From Oscarella lobularis (lineage: Eukaryota; Porifera; Homoscleromorpha; Homosclerophorida; Oscarellidae): a DNA stretch of 64,000 nt. The stretch covers positions 3,399,733 to 3,463,732 of the forward strand of contig NC_089175.1 of the NCBI RefSeq assembly GCF_947507565.1. The letters run 5' to 3'. Numbering within the stretch: the stretch's first letter is position 1; each line of letters starts with the position of its first letter. The position numbers and the translations under genes are program-made. The notes under the pieces were generated by a model. That model did not search any database. It had not been told where the DNA came from and worked only from the letters and a program-made list of their open reading frames with translations. Positions 1 to 11,409 of the stretch are shown here, in pieces.

Positions 1-660
1 GAGAAGAAATCTCGCCCACTTCTGGCTTGTGCCAGACCCTAATAGTGTAGCAAACCGATTGCCCCTAAGAGCACACGCAGCGTCAAAAAATCAAAAAGTA
101 TTAGTCATTCATGTGATCAACAAATGTAAAGAGGAATTGACGGGATCATGTTATGGGGCTTCTTTCACGCGGAAGTAATTTCGGAGAACGGTACAGGAGA
201 CCACGATTTTCATACGTATGTATGTCTTTAGTATCCCAATACACGCTGTGGCCTTACCGCCTTTTTTAGATCTGGCTGGCTGTGTATTCGAACGAATAAA
301 CGCTTTAATTCAATAATGTTTTCTCAGTCTCTTTTCGGTACTAATGTAGCAGGAATTCGTCGCGGTGTATCAATTTCTGTTTAGCTATTGATTATTGATT
401 ATTTGTCGACGTGCATGTTTATATAGCCTCAGTATCTTACAAAATTATTCTATGATTGAAAATTAGAAGTTTATTTGAAACACTCATTATGTCACGAAAT
501 ATCTTGCATGATGTCATATGAATGAGGCGTCAGCTCCCCGTATCAGTGCTTGTCTGCTGCTGTACACGAAATGCTTTCATCGTTCTCCCCTAGCTCTTAT
601 AAGCGCAAACAGAAAACGTGCGAACAGAAAAAAGCATGCATTTTAGTTTAACGCACGCTA
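1..660 (+). pseudogene. Gene-less unit of the HPNST tandem array
   Basis: This stretch matches the spacer and upstream sequence of the array units further right (for example 57,430-58,030) and then jumps directly to a 3' end such as 59,204-59,500. Only the last codons and stop of an HPNST gene remain (276-299, reading LAVYSNE then stop), followed by the usual 3' flank. The whole body of the gene, about 1.2 kb including promoter and all four exons, is missing. A deletion inside an array unit explains it best. It shows that array-type units exist on both sides of the inverted repeat. Confidence 0.75.
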
Positions 661-681
661 CAGCAAAATAAAGCTCGATAA

Positions 682-856
682 ATGGAAGGCAAAGGCAACG
701 TTCTGGACATTCGATTCAACGGAGATCAAAGTAAAAACAACGTTCAAAGTCTACCGATACGAACGCGCGACTTCTCCGCAGCTTGTTTCGTATGCGGAAT
801 GGAAAACGGCGTTCGCGTGTACACGATCGACCCGCTGACGCGAAAAACCCTCATCG
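682..856 (+). pseudogene. WIPI/PROPPIN (WDR45B-like) first exon, isolated
   Basis: The 58-codon exon contains CFVCGMENGVRVYTIDPLTRK, which matches the first blade of WIPI3/WDR45B-type beta-propellers (family pattern CFACGMENGFRVYNTDPL). These proteins bind PI3P and act in autophagosome formation. The exon ends at a plausible splice donor (GTGAGA at 857). About 20 extra residues sit between the FNGDQS strand and the CF strand, which is unusual. I could not find the other blades (the lipid-binding FRRG box, for instance) in the next 2 kb, so it is probably an exon copy or a heavily decayed gene, although distant downstream exons cannot be excluded. Confidence 0.55.
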
Positions 857-989
857 GTGAGAATTCTAGCGTCGCCAGAACTTGCTAGCGCTAAACAGAT
901 TGCGTTGTCGTTATCAGCTTCAAGAGGGAGAAGAAGAACGACTTGCTGCTCTTGTCTACTTCACCTCAGCCGCGTCCTCTGTTCCTCAG

Positions 990-1700
990 AGCTAATTTCT
1001 GTCTCTCAAGGCGTCAAGGCACCAGGCTACAAGCGCTCGCAGGCGAGACTCGAGCTCTGACGACGATATGGACACAAGCGAAGAAGAAATGCGCTCTCGG
1101 TCTCAAAGAGCGCGTGGAAGACGAGCTCGCGCCGGCGGCACCGGCTCGAGAGGCGGTAGAAGAGCTACGGAACGTGGAGCACGTGAAACGGCGGAGCGAG
1201 AGCCGAGAGGAAGATCGCGAGGGCGAACTAGACGAAGAGCAGCAGGGAGAAGCAGCAGACAGCGAGGAGGCAATAATTGATTAAAAATCAATAATTATCT
1301 CACTTGACGTTCTTTCTTTAGGGACTGCGAGAGCTCCAGTGGTCATAGAAGACGAGGTTGGAGCAGCAATAAGGCTGTTGGGATTAACATACCTATACTT
1401 TTTTTTTCTTTAGCCTGATCATATATCTGATTCCGGTGAGGATGAAAGTATGGCTGTTGTGTCTTCTAGCAGGAGCCTTTCAACTCGACAGTCGTCTGGG
1501 TACCTATTCACATTCAATCCACAGAACAAATTTATGCAATAACTCTTCGCAGTGGCACTCAGTCTCAAGTTCCTGCAGCCAGATCGTCTAAAAAACGCAG
1601 GGTTGTTTACGTGAGCGTTTCATATGAATAGACCGCCTGAATATCTAAATCTCTTTTATTGAAAAAGTGGATGACGATGAAGATGAAGGTATGTCTGTAA
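990..1700 (+). other. Arg/Glu-rich region, copied at 10,850-11,150; unrecognised
   Basis: A GC-rich stretch with two overlapping open frames (Arg/Gly-rich and Glu/Arg-rich) is followed by AT-rich intron-like segments ending TTTCTTTAG and short acidic open segments (such as VDDDEDE near 1,670). The first 350 bases recur at 10,850-11,150 with frame-breaking differences. It could be part of a multi-exon gene for a low-complexity acidic/basic nuclear protein, or a repeat. I recognise no domain and cannot fix a start or an exon chain. Confidence 0.3.
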
Positions 1701-1709
1701 AGTCGAAGC

Positions 1710-3164
1710 GCTCTCGTGCTTCATAGATGGCACTGCTCTTTGAGCAGAGTTTCTGTAGTCGTGCGTGTAGTGGCTTTGATAATGAAAGTGGTCGCTCTCA
1801 TCTAATTCAGATTTGTCTGTAGTTTACAATATTATTTGTTCACGTGACTTTTTCATTTAATAGATAAAATGCGCAGAGCCGTATTTACTACTGCCAACGT
1901 GTGGACTCGCTCTCCCATACGTTTGTAGAGTCTAAGCGGCATTGTCCCGATCGATGACGCTCTTGGCTAATACGTATTAGCTGAAACACGAGGCCACGTG
2001 GGAAGGCACGCACCATTCCATTGGCCGACACCTCGAGCGCACAGCTCATTCGCGTGCACAGCCCCGATCGGATCGAACGTTCGGATCGTTCCGCCGGACA
2101 ACGCGTGGCGAAGCAACGCATGCAGATCAATCGCCATCGCTCCACACGCGATCGCGAGGAAAGCGATTGAGTTCGCACGAAGCCGCGATCGCGCAAACGG
2201 TAGGTGCAACAACGCTTCTTTCGATTGCCTTTCGTCATTCTCTCGATCTTCTAGCTCGTTCGCGTGCGCGCACGCCGCGCGACTCGAGGAATTCGACGAA
2301 CGGAAGCGAAGAACGAAGATCGACGGGCGATATCGGAGCGAAAAGGACGTTCATTCGTTCGCAGGCAAGTCGGGATTTTGTAGCTCCGTTTTTTCAGCAT
2401 TTCGCTCGCGTCTTTGCTGCACTCGTGTGTGAAAAACCCGGGGGCCCCCCTCAAGCGCATCTCGCCCATATGCATCTAAACGACCTCTTTAGAGATGCTT
2501 CGTGTGAATCGAAGAGCTCGAGTGAGGTAAAATTTCAAGCCCAGGAGTATACGGAAGGTCCTTCAGTTCGTCTGTGTAGGAGGAAGCCCAGCAATTAGAT
2601 GCACTCTACATGACAAATCTTCATTCTGTGCCGTATGAGAAAGCAAGCATCGTGCAAAGATGAAAAGAACAGGCAATACAAGACGATCTAATGACGGGAA
2701 CGTTGGAGTGGCAGTACATTTTGGGGAAAAAGCGGTTAGCCTAGGAGAAATCTCAGAATGACAGACGTAATGGTGATTACAATGCAGGAAAAAGCCACGA
2801 TGCATTCTAATGAAGCAAAGCTCACGAGGAATCTAATCAAGAAAGTCAATAGAAAATCGAGAATGGAGGAGGAAGCACGGGGCAAACATCTGGAGTGGAG
2901 GAGCCAGTCTGAGGTATTCAAGTGCTCTGGAGTCAATAGTTGAATTTATTTACAGTCGAAAGAGAAGACGACACGCACAGTGAGGCCCTGTACCTTTATT
3001 TATAATCAAGCAATAACGATAGCTCTTTTTTTATCCAGCTGCCTTGTATGGAAACAAAAGGAACGAGAAAACGCTGCAAGGGAGAAGTTCGAAAAAGACG
3101 GAGACGAAAATAATTTCATTGTTTATTTATTTATATTTTGTAAGCGCCAGCACGCTAACGCACA
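1710..3164. other. Long stretch without a recognisable gene
   Basis: Overlapping open frames occur at 1,998-2,598 on both strands in CpG-rich sequence, with a possible short intron (GTAGGT at 2,201 to TTCTAG near 2,255), but none resembles a known family. From 2,600 to 3,164 I see only short AT-rich frames. The 1,998-2,598 block could be a decayed exon pair. Confidence 0.4.
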
Positions 3165-3195
3165 TTAATTAATTAATTAATTAATTTAATTAACC
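3165..3195. repeat. (TTAA)n microsatellite
   Basis: About seven tandem TTAA/ATTA tetranucleotides in unique sequence. Confidence 0.9.
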
Positions 3196-4550
3196 GTGCA
3201 AAATGTTGAAAATAAATTTATAACTGATCACGTGACTTTTCCGCCTTCGCAACGCCGTTCCCTGTCGTCCTCCGGCGTCGCTGCTTCGCTTGCTCTTTGT
3301 GAGCAAGCGAAGCACATGTGCAGTCCCCACAGCTCATATGTGCCTGCACGGTCATCTGAAACGCGTGCAGGCACTTTGATGTAGGCATCGTTCTCCTGGG
3401 GAGACTACCATATGATAGCTCCGTCAGGAGATGCATGCCGTGAGAGTTGGGCCTTTTTTCTGCTCGTGCCCAGGAGAGGTGGCAGTTTAGACGTTATGGT
3501 CTCTTGCCACGGGAGGCCTCTAAGCAGTTTAGGGGAATGCGACTTATGAATGATGAAGTCGCAATTCCCCGGGTCTCTTGGACCAACCCGTCGTGCTGAG
3601 GACGTTGGGACCGCGGTCAACCTCTTCGTCTTCTTCGTCTTCTTCTCTTCTAGTTCTGCAGGAAACAGAGAAGACAATGAGTGAGCTATACTATGGTGCA
3701 AATACCCCGGGGACCTTGATTAATTGCAAATAATCAAAAACTAGCAACTTCCGGAATAAATAACAGAACTTCTGGTAGCAATAATGCCAAATTTTAGTCA
3801 AAATATGTCTATTTGACCTCGCGAGGTCAAAGAGACGACAAAAACCAAAAAGAACATGCGTGAAACAGTGAAAATCGAAGAGGTGATACAAAACCGTGAG
3901 CTATATATAGCTCAGGGTTTTTTCGATCGCGAATAGTCTTTCTAATGATCTCAAACGATCGAAAAATGTTGTTCGAAACACTTCGCGACGTGGGATCGGT
4001 GCGAATTTACGTAGGGTGGGGCGAAACGTCGTTCGGCTGCGTTAGGGCCGTTCTACGAGTGCGATATGCATTCTAGCCAACGCAAAACAATCGTATTACG
4101 CTAAAAGAACGCTTTCGCGACCTGTTTTAGGTCGTTGTTCGCAGGAAAACGTCGCGTTCCGCGGCGAGCAGACACGCTTGGTCATGGCGAGCAACGAAAA
4201 TCCTACCTGTGTCATTTCGGCTTTTTGCAGCGACGACTGGTCCTGGAAAAGGTCTTGGCACGCCGCGAGGCCATTTCTCCACTTGACAGTACGGGACATC
4301 AAGAGTAAAAACAACAATAAGTTTATTAGACGGGGCTAAATTCTATTTACCTGGGCGGGACGCTTGGGAGAACAAACGTATATGGTTTCACTTAAACCTC
4401 AAAACATTTACCGACTCGTTTTAGTAGAAGAAAGTTTCCTTTATTCCTGGATCGAGTTTGAGAAGTTCCACCATTATTTTGGTGATGTTCTTAGCGTCAT
4501 CTTTTGAGAGATCACATAGGACGAATGGGTTATGTGCTTGGGAACGTTTC
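3196..4550. other. Gene-poor region with a short palindrome
   Basis: I recognise no gene here. A perfect 18-bp palindrome (TGAGCTATATATAGCTCA) lies at about 3,896-3,913. A minus-strand open frame at about 4,317-4,200 ends at a possible donor (GTAGGA) and could be a small first exon, but it has no recognisable motif and no visible partner exon. Confidence 0.4.
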
Positions 4551-5662
4551 ACCTATTCCGCTGTGATGACGGCCTTCAAGAGCCATTCCAAGGCGATCAA
4601 GCATATATGGCATACTTCTTGGAAGCTTCGGCAATTTATAAATTCGTCGAAAAGCCTAAAACGTTTCGTTAACTTGCCCTCACGTTAGCCTTGTCATCTC
4701 ACTTTCTTTATATTGACCCACTTTCGAAAATACGGCGGTACAGCGATGCGTAGGTGTCTGCACTGATTCGGAAGCCTAGATAACATCTTCAATTAGAATT
4801 ATATTTTTATGAGAAACGCGAGAGTATCTGACGCCGTTTTCAAATCCCAATCGCCGCACGTGACAAAGCAGAAGTTGTGTGATGATGAAAGCAAGTCGTG
4901 CTTTTCTAACCAATCATCAAACGACTACATAAAACATAGTTATACTGAAATTGAATATTTAGTGCCGCGGTACTGTAAGTCACTTTCATAACTTCGGGGA
5001 GCTTTGGTTGCCTGCTCACTTGCTCTTGAGCGATCCCCGTCAACTGTCATATTCAGAAAAAAAAGACAAATGATTTTGGATTTTTTGTGATCTTTCTTTC
5101 AATACCCTATGAATATAGGTATCAAAAGAAAGACGATCGGTCTAATGACCTTCGTGCAAAAGTCCGTCAGGATTGGATTAACTGTGGGCTGTACGTAAAA
5201 ATGAAAAATGTCTTCCGTTTGTAGAGTTCTTGAATTGAGTAGAATGACGGGGAATTCGATGATCTCCTGAAACGAAAATGACTCTACGATCTCGCTAGGG
5301 GGCTAGTAGACCATTGGAAAGATCTCTCGGTGGTCGTCACACGTCGCTTCGAAGTCGAGAACGAGAAAGAAGTCGAACGAAGGTCTAGCTTGGCCAGCCA
5401 TTGCTGTAGAGAAAAGTTTGCAGCTAATTCCTTTGCCATGCAGCATTTACTACAGCAATCGCACCTGCCAAACGTGCTAAAACGACGGAATAAAAGGGAA
5501 TAGCTCTCGATCGTGCACAGGCCCGGACGTTGATTAGATGATTTTTACTTTTTGAAATAAATTCTGTTGCAACACTTTACGAAATTCTCCAATAGCGCAT
5601 ACGTTTTCATTGTAGACACGAACTGACGAAGCTAAGAGCCACAAACCGTGAACTTCAGCTGA
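4551..5662 (+). repeat. Direct repeat, left copy (flanks ApeC gene)
   Basis: Collinear with 7,160-8,140. Shared blocks include CCTATTCCGCTGTGATGACG at the left end and CCACAAACCGTGAACTTCA at the right end, with small indels throughout. No conserved reading frame is obvious, so the repeat is a decayed segmental duplication rather than a gene pair. Confidence 0.75.
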
Positions 5663-6029
5663 CTCATCCACTGTCATGGCCACTCAGGTACCATGGCGTT
5701 ACTAGCAGGTAATAGCTAAGCTGAACTATGTACGCTTTACCGCCCGAGGGGCATGTCGACCTTTATCAAAATGCCCCACTCTTTAGTGGGAAAACAGACG
5801 ATGCGATATACGTAATCTAAGATCGACTGAGAGTTATGAGACAGACTGATAACGACTTGATCGAGACGGAATCTACCGTACTTTGAGACATACTGAAACG
5901 TAGAACAATCAGTTTATATAAGATCCGTAATAAGATGACGTGGAGACTACAAGAAGAAGAGCCTTTCCTAGCCGAGATCAGTCAGAGTCTGCCTGGTCTA
6001 GTTAATGATCGTATTTGTCAGAGCTCACT
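5663..6029 (+). other. Upstream region of the ApeC gene
   Basis: Unique sequence between the left direct repeat and the ApeC start codon. A TTTATATAAG motif (about 5,912) about 115 bases before the ATG could serve as a TATA box. I see nothing else in it. Confidence 0.35.
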
Positions 6030-6691
6030 ATGATTTACTACCTTGTTTCTGTTACTGTTGTTTTCAGTTGCTGCGTTTGTGCTGTTGACTGGCCAAGCAG
6101 CGGCTACGGCCTGGTTCAGCCGAAATCTGGCTGCCCGCCGGCTTTCGCACCGGTTCCCGCTATCATGACACTGAAGACACCGCACCCGCCAGTAGATGGA
6201 GCAGTTTGTATTACTTGAAAGGATCCAAATATTCCAGCGGAATGGAATGGCACTTCTGCATGAGGCATTCAAACTACGGCAGTTGGCCCAGGGGAGCCTA
6301 TTGCATTTTCAAGATGCACGGTTACAACTGCCCTTCAGGGCTCGTTGAAAGTTATAGCTATTGGGACGACGAAGACACTAACAATAATAACCGTGCAAGC
6401 GGTTACCTACCCGACGGGACGTATACCCATGACACGAAAATTCATTTCTGTTGCAGAGATGACGGCGATCCCAGCAACGGCATAACTCTGCCAACGTCCG
6501 TTCCTTTCATTCTCCTTGCCGTGCGTGAAGATCGCTGCCAGAAAGTAACCGGCATGTCAGTTTGCAGGCAGTATTTTCATTGGGACGACGAAGATGATAG
6601 GAATGCGAATAGGCGCGGCGGATCCTCTGTCCGACCTTATGATGAAATGAACAATGGCGATCACCGGCTTTACTTTTGCTACTACAGCTGA
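6030..6691 (+). pseudogene. Secreted ApeC-domain (apextrin C-terminal) protein, one frameshift
   Basis: Translation from ATG 6,030 gives a signal peptide (hydrophobic core LVSVTVVFSCCVCA), then WPSSGYGLVQPKSGCP, the usual opening of an ApeC domain. Just after this, in CCCGCCGG at about 6,133, one base is missing and the rest continues in the next frame to the TGA at 6,689. The second part has the family hallmarks: FCMRH, GAYCIF, CPSGL, the first YWDDEDTNNNN box, LPDGTY, FCCRDDG, the second WDDEDDRNANRRGG box and the terminal YFCYYS, with conserved Cys throughout. There are no introns. ApeC proteins are secreted or cytosolic and are linked to microbial (peptidoglycan) recognition in invertebrates. 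The single lesion could be a real null allele or a base-calling error; everything else looks maintained. Confidence 0.85.
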
Positions 6692-7159
6692 AAAGCAGTC
6701 CCAAGTGATTTTCCGTGCCGCTTGTAGCACTTTGTTCGTCATGCATGCTGCTGTCTTCTGCTCTTTTTTCTTTTCTTCCAAGCGTTCGTTTTGCAATTTA
6801 GAAACTTGCACTTGTCTTGTCTTAGTCGCCTTCGCACACGAACTACAGAGATTTCGCTAATTTGTGTATGATGGCACTACGAAACACAGAGTTGCTCATC
6901 CCAATTCTCTATCTAAGTCTTTCTGACGATGTATGATACTTCTGCACGCTAGAAACGCTCCGAGTTCCGTGCTTCATGCATTGGCTTGGGCACCTTGAAG
7001 ACTGCTACTCAGTACTGTAGTTGTTGAACAGAGTTTGACTTCTGACGTTGATTTCGTTTATGGTCCTTTCGTTTTATGTTATTCCATTCATTGGTTGATA
7101 GTTGACATCCACCTAACAACAATTAATTAGTCTAGTAATTTCACATATAACTTCCTACC
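6692..7159. other. Intergenic, 3' of ApeC gene
   Basis: No gene, repeat or RNA recognised. Confidence 0.5.
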
Positions 7160-8140
7160 TATTCCGCTGTGATGACGGCCTTCGAGAGCCATTCAAAGGC
7201 AATCGAACATTTCTGGCATCATCTCACTTTCTTTACGTTGATCCACGTTCGAAAATACGGCGGTACAGCGATGAGCTGGTGTCTGCATTGATTTGGAAGC
7301 CTATCAAAAGCAACGCGAGAGTAACTGACGCCGTTTTCAAATCCCAATCTCCGCACGTAACAAAGCAGAAATTGTGCGACGACGAAAGCAAGTCGTGCTT
7401 CTTCAACCAATCATCAAATGTCTATAACACATAGTTATACTGAGATTGATTATTTATTGCAGGTACTGATAGTCACTTTCATAACTTCGTGAAGCTTTGG
7501 TTGCTCGTTCACTTGCTCTTGAGTGATCCCCTTCAACTGTTTATATTCAGAAATAAAGACAATGATTTTGGAATGAATGTCGGTATCAAAAGAAAGATCA
7601 GTCTAATAACATCCGTGAAAAAGTCCGTCACGATTGGATTAGCTGTCGGCTGTACGTAAAAATGAAAAATGTCTTCCGTTTGTATAGAGTTCTTGAATTG
7701 AGCAGAATAACGGGAAATTCGATGATCTCCTGACGAAAATGACTCGATGATCTCGCTAGGGGACTACTAGACCATTGGAAAGATCTTTCGGTGGTCGTCA
7801 CACGTCGCTTCGAAGTCGAGAACGAGAAAGAAGTCGAACGAACGTCTAGCTCGGCCAGCCATTGCTTTAGAGAAAAGTTTGCAGGTAAAGGCTTTGCCGT
7901 GCAGCATTTAATACAGCAATCGCACCTGCCAAACGTGCTAAAGCGACGGAATAAAGGGGAATATAGCTCTCGACTCGATCGTGCGCAGGCCCCGGACGTG
8001 GATTTAGATGATTTTACATTTTGACATCAAATTTGTTGCAACACTTTATGATATTCTCCAATAGAGCATAAATTTAATTTCATTGTAGACACGAACAGAC
8101 GGAACATAAGTGCATCACGCCACAAACCGTGAACTTCAAC
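7160..8140 (+). repeat. Direct repeat, right copy (flanks ApeC gene)
   Basis: Second copy of 4,551-5,662. A 70-codon open frame (7,791-8,024) lies in it but is interrupted in the left copy by stops and indels, so it is unlikely to be a conserved gene. Confidence 0.75.
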
Positions 8141-8166
8141 CAAAGAGGTGTGTATGCATTGGTGTG

Positions 8167-8336
8167 TCAGTCGCTTGAACGCACAGACAATTCAAACAAA
8201 TGAAACTCGTGCACATCGGGAGGATCTCCTCTACATACTTTCGTATGAAGACCGTGGCTCGGCTTCAATTTTTTATCGAATTTCAATTCCATTGAATTTG
8301 TGCTAACGTATGCAATTGCAGACGTAGCATCTGGAT
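8167..8336 (-). pseudogene. HPNST-family exon 4 fragment
   Basis: The minus strand encodes the C-terminal third of an HPNST domain: KLKPSHGLHTKVCRGDPPDV followed by HEFHLFELSV and a stop at 8,167-8,169. The invariant HPNST motif itself and everything upstream are lost. It lies just downstream of the next HPNST copy, in the same orientation. Confidence 0.75.
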
Positions 8337-8734
8337 ATTTGCATTAGTAGATGCAATAAAGATGACGCCTCAATGGCAATGCAATTCTGCCCACAAGAGA
8401 CGAGACATGCCGCAGAAGTGTGCACATTCCTATGCACGAAGGCCATCCTTGTTTGACGCGTACTTGATATACTCAGCCGTTAGGAGTAGATACGCGAAAT
8501 TAAAACCCTACACGGCTCAAAACGGCCCCTAGGGCACTGCTTCGCGACCAGAGCAATATACATCTGTTATGAGACTAAAGACGCATACGCGGACGACTTT
8601 GTCTCTCTATTATCTATGCTCCGACCGAATTGAATTAGCCTGACCAGTGAACTGCCATGCACTACTACATGCATGAAGCTACCAAAACACACAAACGGTA
8701 CGCGTATAGACGTCTAGCCCTGCGTTGAAATAAT

Positions 8735-9748
8735 TCATTCGTTCACATGCACAGCCAGTTCAAAGAGATGAAATTTAAACGTTTCGCCAACGCTAAATCT
8801 GCACACTTTGAAACGAAGACCCTGACTCGGCTTCAATCTTTCACTGTACTCATACGTTTGAATACGTGCCAACGTATGTAATTCCAGATGTAGAATTGGG
8901 GTGAATTTCGAGGCGAATGTTCCAGTTAGTGGTCACTGGCGGAGAGCTAAAAGACGTAGCTTCGGTCCTCGTACAAAGATCAGCAGAATTGTCAGTGCCA
9001 CCGTGAGATTCGATGTAGTTTGTACGCCAGTACCCAAATCCAACACAGTAGCTTCCATCGCAGATTTGAAGAACAGGATCACTGTCGCCGCCCGGGTAGG
9101 TAAAAAAGAAGCCAATTTGAACGGAGTACGCTTTAGCATCATTTAGAACTCCAGCTTCAATCAATTTGACCTTTGACATCGAGTTTTCTATCGCATATGG
9201 GCCGAACGCGAACTGGCTTACTTTAAACAACACACCTAATTGCATTGCTCCAACGCTAAATTCCATTGTTTGTGCGGACACAGAAGACGGCGTCTCCGTA
9301 AAATTGGCGTGATTTTGGAGCCAAAGAGGTGACATGTAAAGGTACAATAGCAGTGCGCGACTTGAAACACTCTATGGCGTGCAATACACTAGCTCAAGGT
9401 TCCTATACTGCCGTCAATGTCGCAGCTGCTTTACCTGAGTCGATGACACCGAAGTTGGCGGGGCGCCTGTCTGCCAAACAACGGCGGAACAAACGTATGG
9501 TTTCACTCAAACATCAATGCACGAAGTAATAAAACTCCGCCTCGACTTACTCTTTCTCTGTCTCCCGCTTTACTTGCCGCGGTCCATATTTGAATGTAGT
9601 CATCAAGTGGAAGGCACACAGTAGGTCCCGATGACGGTACTAGTAAAAAAGAAGTACGATTCTCACGCCGCACGCACTCATCTGATGCTGATTGTAGCCA
9701 GAAAAAAGCAACGATTAGCAGCTTCGACGTATAACGGGCGAAAGGCAT
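8735..9748 (-). pseudogene. HPNST-family gene, C-terminal frameshift
   Basis: Four exons can be read: exon 1 (9,551-9,748, signal peptide and DECVRR...VCLPLDDY), exon 2 (9,435-9,470, TGAPPTSVSSTQ), exon 3 (9,222-9,371) and exon 4 from 9,170 down. All junctions have GT-AG and phase 0. In exon 4 the frame is lost after GTYSN at about 8,852: one base is missing compared with its paralogues, which gives a TGA at 8,850 and removes the last 38 or so residues, including the KLKPSQGL and FHLFEL segments, still readable in another frame down to a stop at 8,735. Intron 3 is open in frame with both exons. Confidence 0.8.
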
Positions 9749-10300
9749 TGTTTCAAAGTAGAAGAAGCCGAGGAAGAAGGAGCCCCTCTGAGTAAAAAGG
9801 GCTTAATTGTGGTTGCTACGGATGTATCCTTAGCCCTCCCCTTTCGACGGGAGAGGAAATATCGCTTCTGCCCAGTCACGCGCTTGTGGGAAGTTGAGCC
9901 TTATCAGAGATAAGGCGAAGCTAGGTCGGCTAGCAAATGGGCAATGTACCACCAGCGAGTCTGTTGTAGTGTACCTCCATCTCTATCGCTACGGAGTACT
10001 GGAATAGCCGGAGGGAAAACACATTCTCTCCTCTGTGAGTCACTTTAGATACGTCAAATATTATTCTAAGTAGCTCAGGTCCGGGTCCCGGAAATATGCG
10101 CATAGCAGTTGATTGGTAACAGCACTTTTGATAGATTCCATGATTAAAGGAGTTAAAGACAAGGCAAGAAAGACATGCAGAAAAAACAAGAATAATACTG
10201 CGACTTAGGTAGCTACTCTGCCTCTGCATTATGACACTTGCATGGCAGAATTGTTGGTGCAGTAGGCAACATGGCATCGAAGCGTTTGAATACTGACATG
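9749..10300. other. Intergenic region
   Basis: Upstream region of the minus-strand HPNST copy. I see no convincing gene; the long minus-strand open frame at 9,930-10,523 runs through the dispersed flank repeat and has no protein-like conservation. Confidence 0.4.
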
Positions 10301-10830
10301 ACGGTATGCTAAGACAACGAAAGAAATGGCCTCGTTTCGACGTACGGTAAGTGCAGTGTGAAAAGCAGACGATTTCGAATTTTGCAAAAGGTTCTTCTAC
10401 ATTCATACCAGTCCTACTACTTTTTAGAGCTATGAAGTACTCACCTGAGCTACATGGGAGCCAGTCGAATGAAGTGACGTTTCGAAACGTCACATTTTCC
10501 CCAAAGGAGCCCCGACTTTCCAAAAACCTTTAGAACCTGACCTGTACGATACAATTATCACGCTGAGTCGGTTGCTTGAACGAAGAAACTCTTTGTCTCT
10601 ATCAAGAAAGCCGTAAAATGTTATCACGTGATGTCAACAAATGACCCGTACACTTACCAAAAAGCGCTCAATGAACGAGGCAATGGTCTTCTGAGAACGA
10701 ACTGTTTTGCTGCTACAAGATGTCGAGCGACTATTGCTAGGCCCACGCTCACGGGTATCGATATTCAGAAAGCTGCAGGCCCAATTGCTTGACTCCAAGG
10801 GATAATGAGCTCTAGTGCGGACTGTTCTGA
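10300..10830 (+). repeat. Dispersed flank repeat, copy 1
   Basis: One of nine copies of a 250-600 bp sequence marked by AAAAGGTTCT, CTACTACTTTTTAG, TACTCACCTGAGCTACAT and TATCACGTGATGTCAAC. This copy holds a perfect 20-bp palindrome, GTGACGTTTCGAAACGTCAC (10,477-10,496). Other copies: 12,070-12,400, 15,950-16,380, 21,190-21,760, 27,640-27,990, 31,195-31,420, 47,080-47,310 (plus) and 38,860-39,290, 43,600-43,900 (minus). On the minus strand every good copy carries CTCAG followed by GTGAGTAC, a consensus splice donor. Confidence 0.75.
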
Positions 10831-10849
10831 ACTTTGCCTCGGCCAACGG

Positions 10850-11150
10850 CGTTTGTTTCTGTCTCTCAAGGCGTCGAGGCATCGAGCTACAAGCGCTCGC
10901 GGACGAGACTCCAGCTCTGCACGACGATATGAGTGAAGAAGAATTAAATGCGCTCTCGGTCTCAAAGAGCGAGGGGTAGACGAGCTCGCGCCGGCGGCCG
11001 CTGGCTCGAGAAGCAGACAGCAAGGAGGCAATAATTGATAAACTTATTAATTAAATAATTATTTATTTCATCGTTCTTTCTTTAGGGTCTGCGAGAGCTT
11101 CAGTGATCATAGAGGACGAGGTTGGAGCAGCAATAAGGCGGTTGGGGCTA
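10850..11150 (+). repeat. Second copy of the Arg/Glu-rich segment at 1,005-1,370
   Basis: Collinear with 1,005-1,370, including the TTCTTTCTTTAGG junction and the following segment around ATAGAGGACGAGGTTGGAGC. The reading frame is broken by a TAG shortly after GAGCGAGGGG, so this copy is not coding as it stands. Confidence 0.65.
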
Positions 11151-11409
11151 ACAAGTACATGCAAGGGTTGCGCGATGGAACTTGAAACGCTCTGCGAAGT
11201 GTCGTATGATTAAAAAATCCTCGTCCATGTATGTCTACCCGAGTCGCTGATGACGCGGCGTATATGCCGCGCGTCATGATTCTCGACGTTGTTGAATGTA
11301 GTCGTCGAAAGGAAGGCGCACGGTGGGTAAACGCTAAAAGTTGCTTGTCACTTGTGCACTCGTCTGATGCGGACCCCAGGCAGAAACATGACACCATGAC
11401 AATGAGCAT
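11150..11409 (-). pseudogene. HPNST-family exon 1 and exon 3 relic
   Basis: The minus strand from 11,409 reads a signal-peptide exon (CLGSASDECTSDK, then a frame-shifted remainder of the VCLPLDDY segment). A short AGCGTTTCAAG start of exon 3 appears near 11,190. Exon 2, most of exon 3 and exon 4 are gone. Confidence 0.7.

Noticed and set aside
1998-2598. Possible continuation of the WIPI gene (IEFARSRDRAN resembling the blade 5 region)
   Set aside because: The resemblance is short, the frame around it does not match neighbouring blades, and no FRRG-type lipid-binding motif is present.
3896-3913. Perfect palindrome TGAGCTATATATAGCTCA as a terminator or TATA promoter
   Set aside because: No gene on either side to which it could belong, and a single short AT-rich palindrome is not enough.
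9930-10523. Minus-strand 197-codon frame
   Set aside because: Runs through the dispersed flank repeat; other copies of the repeat break the frame in different places and no domain is visible.
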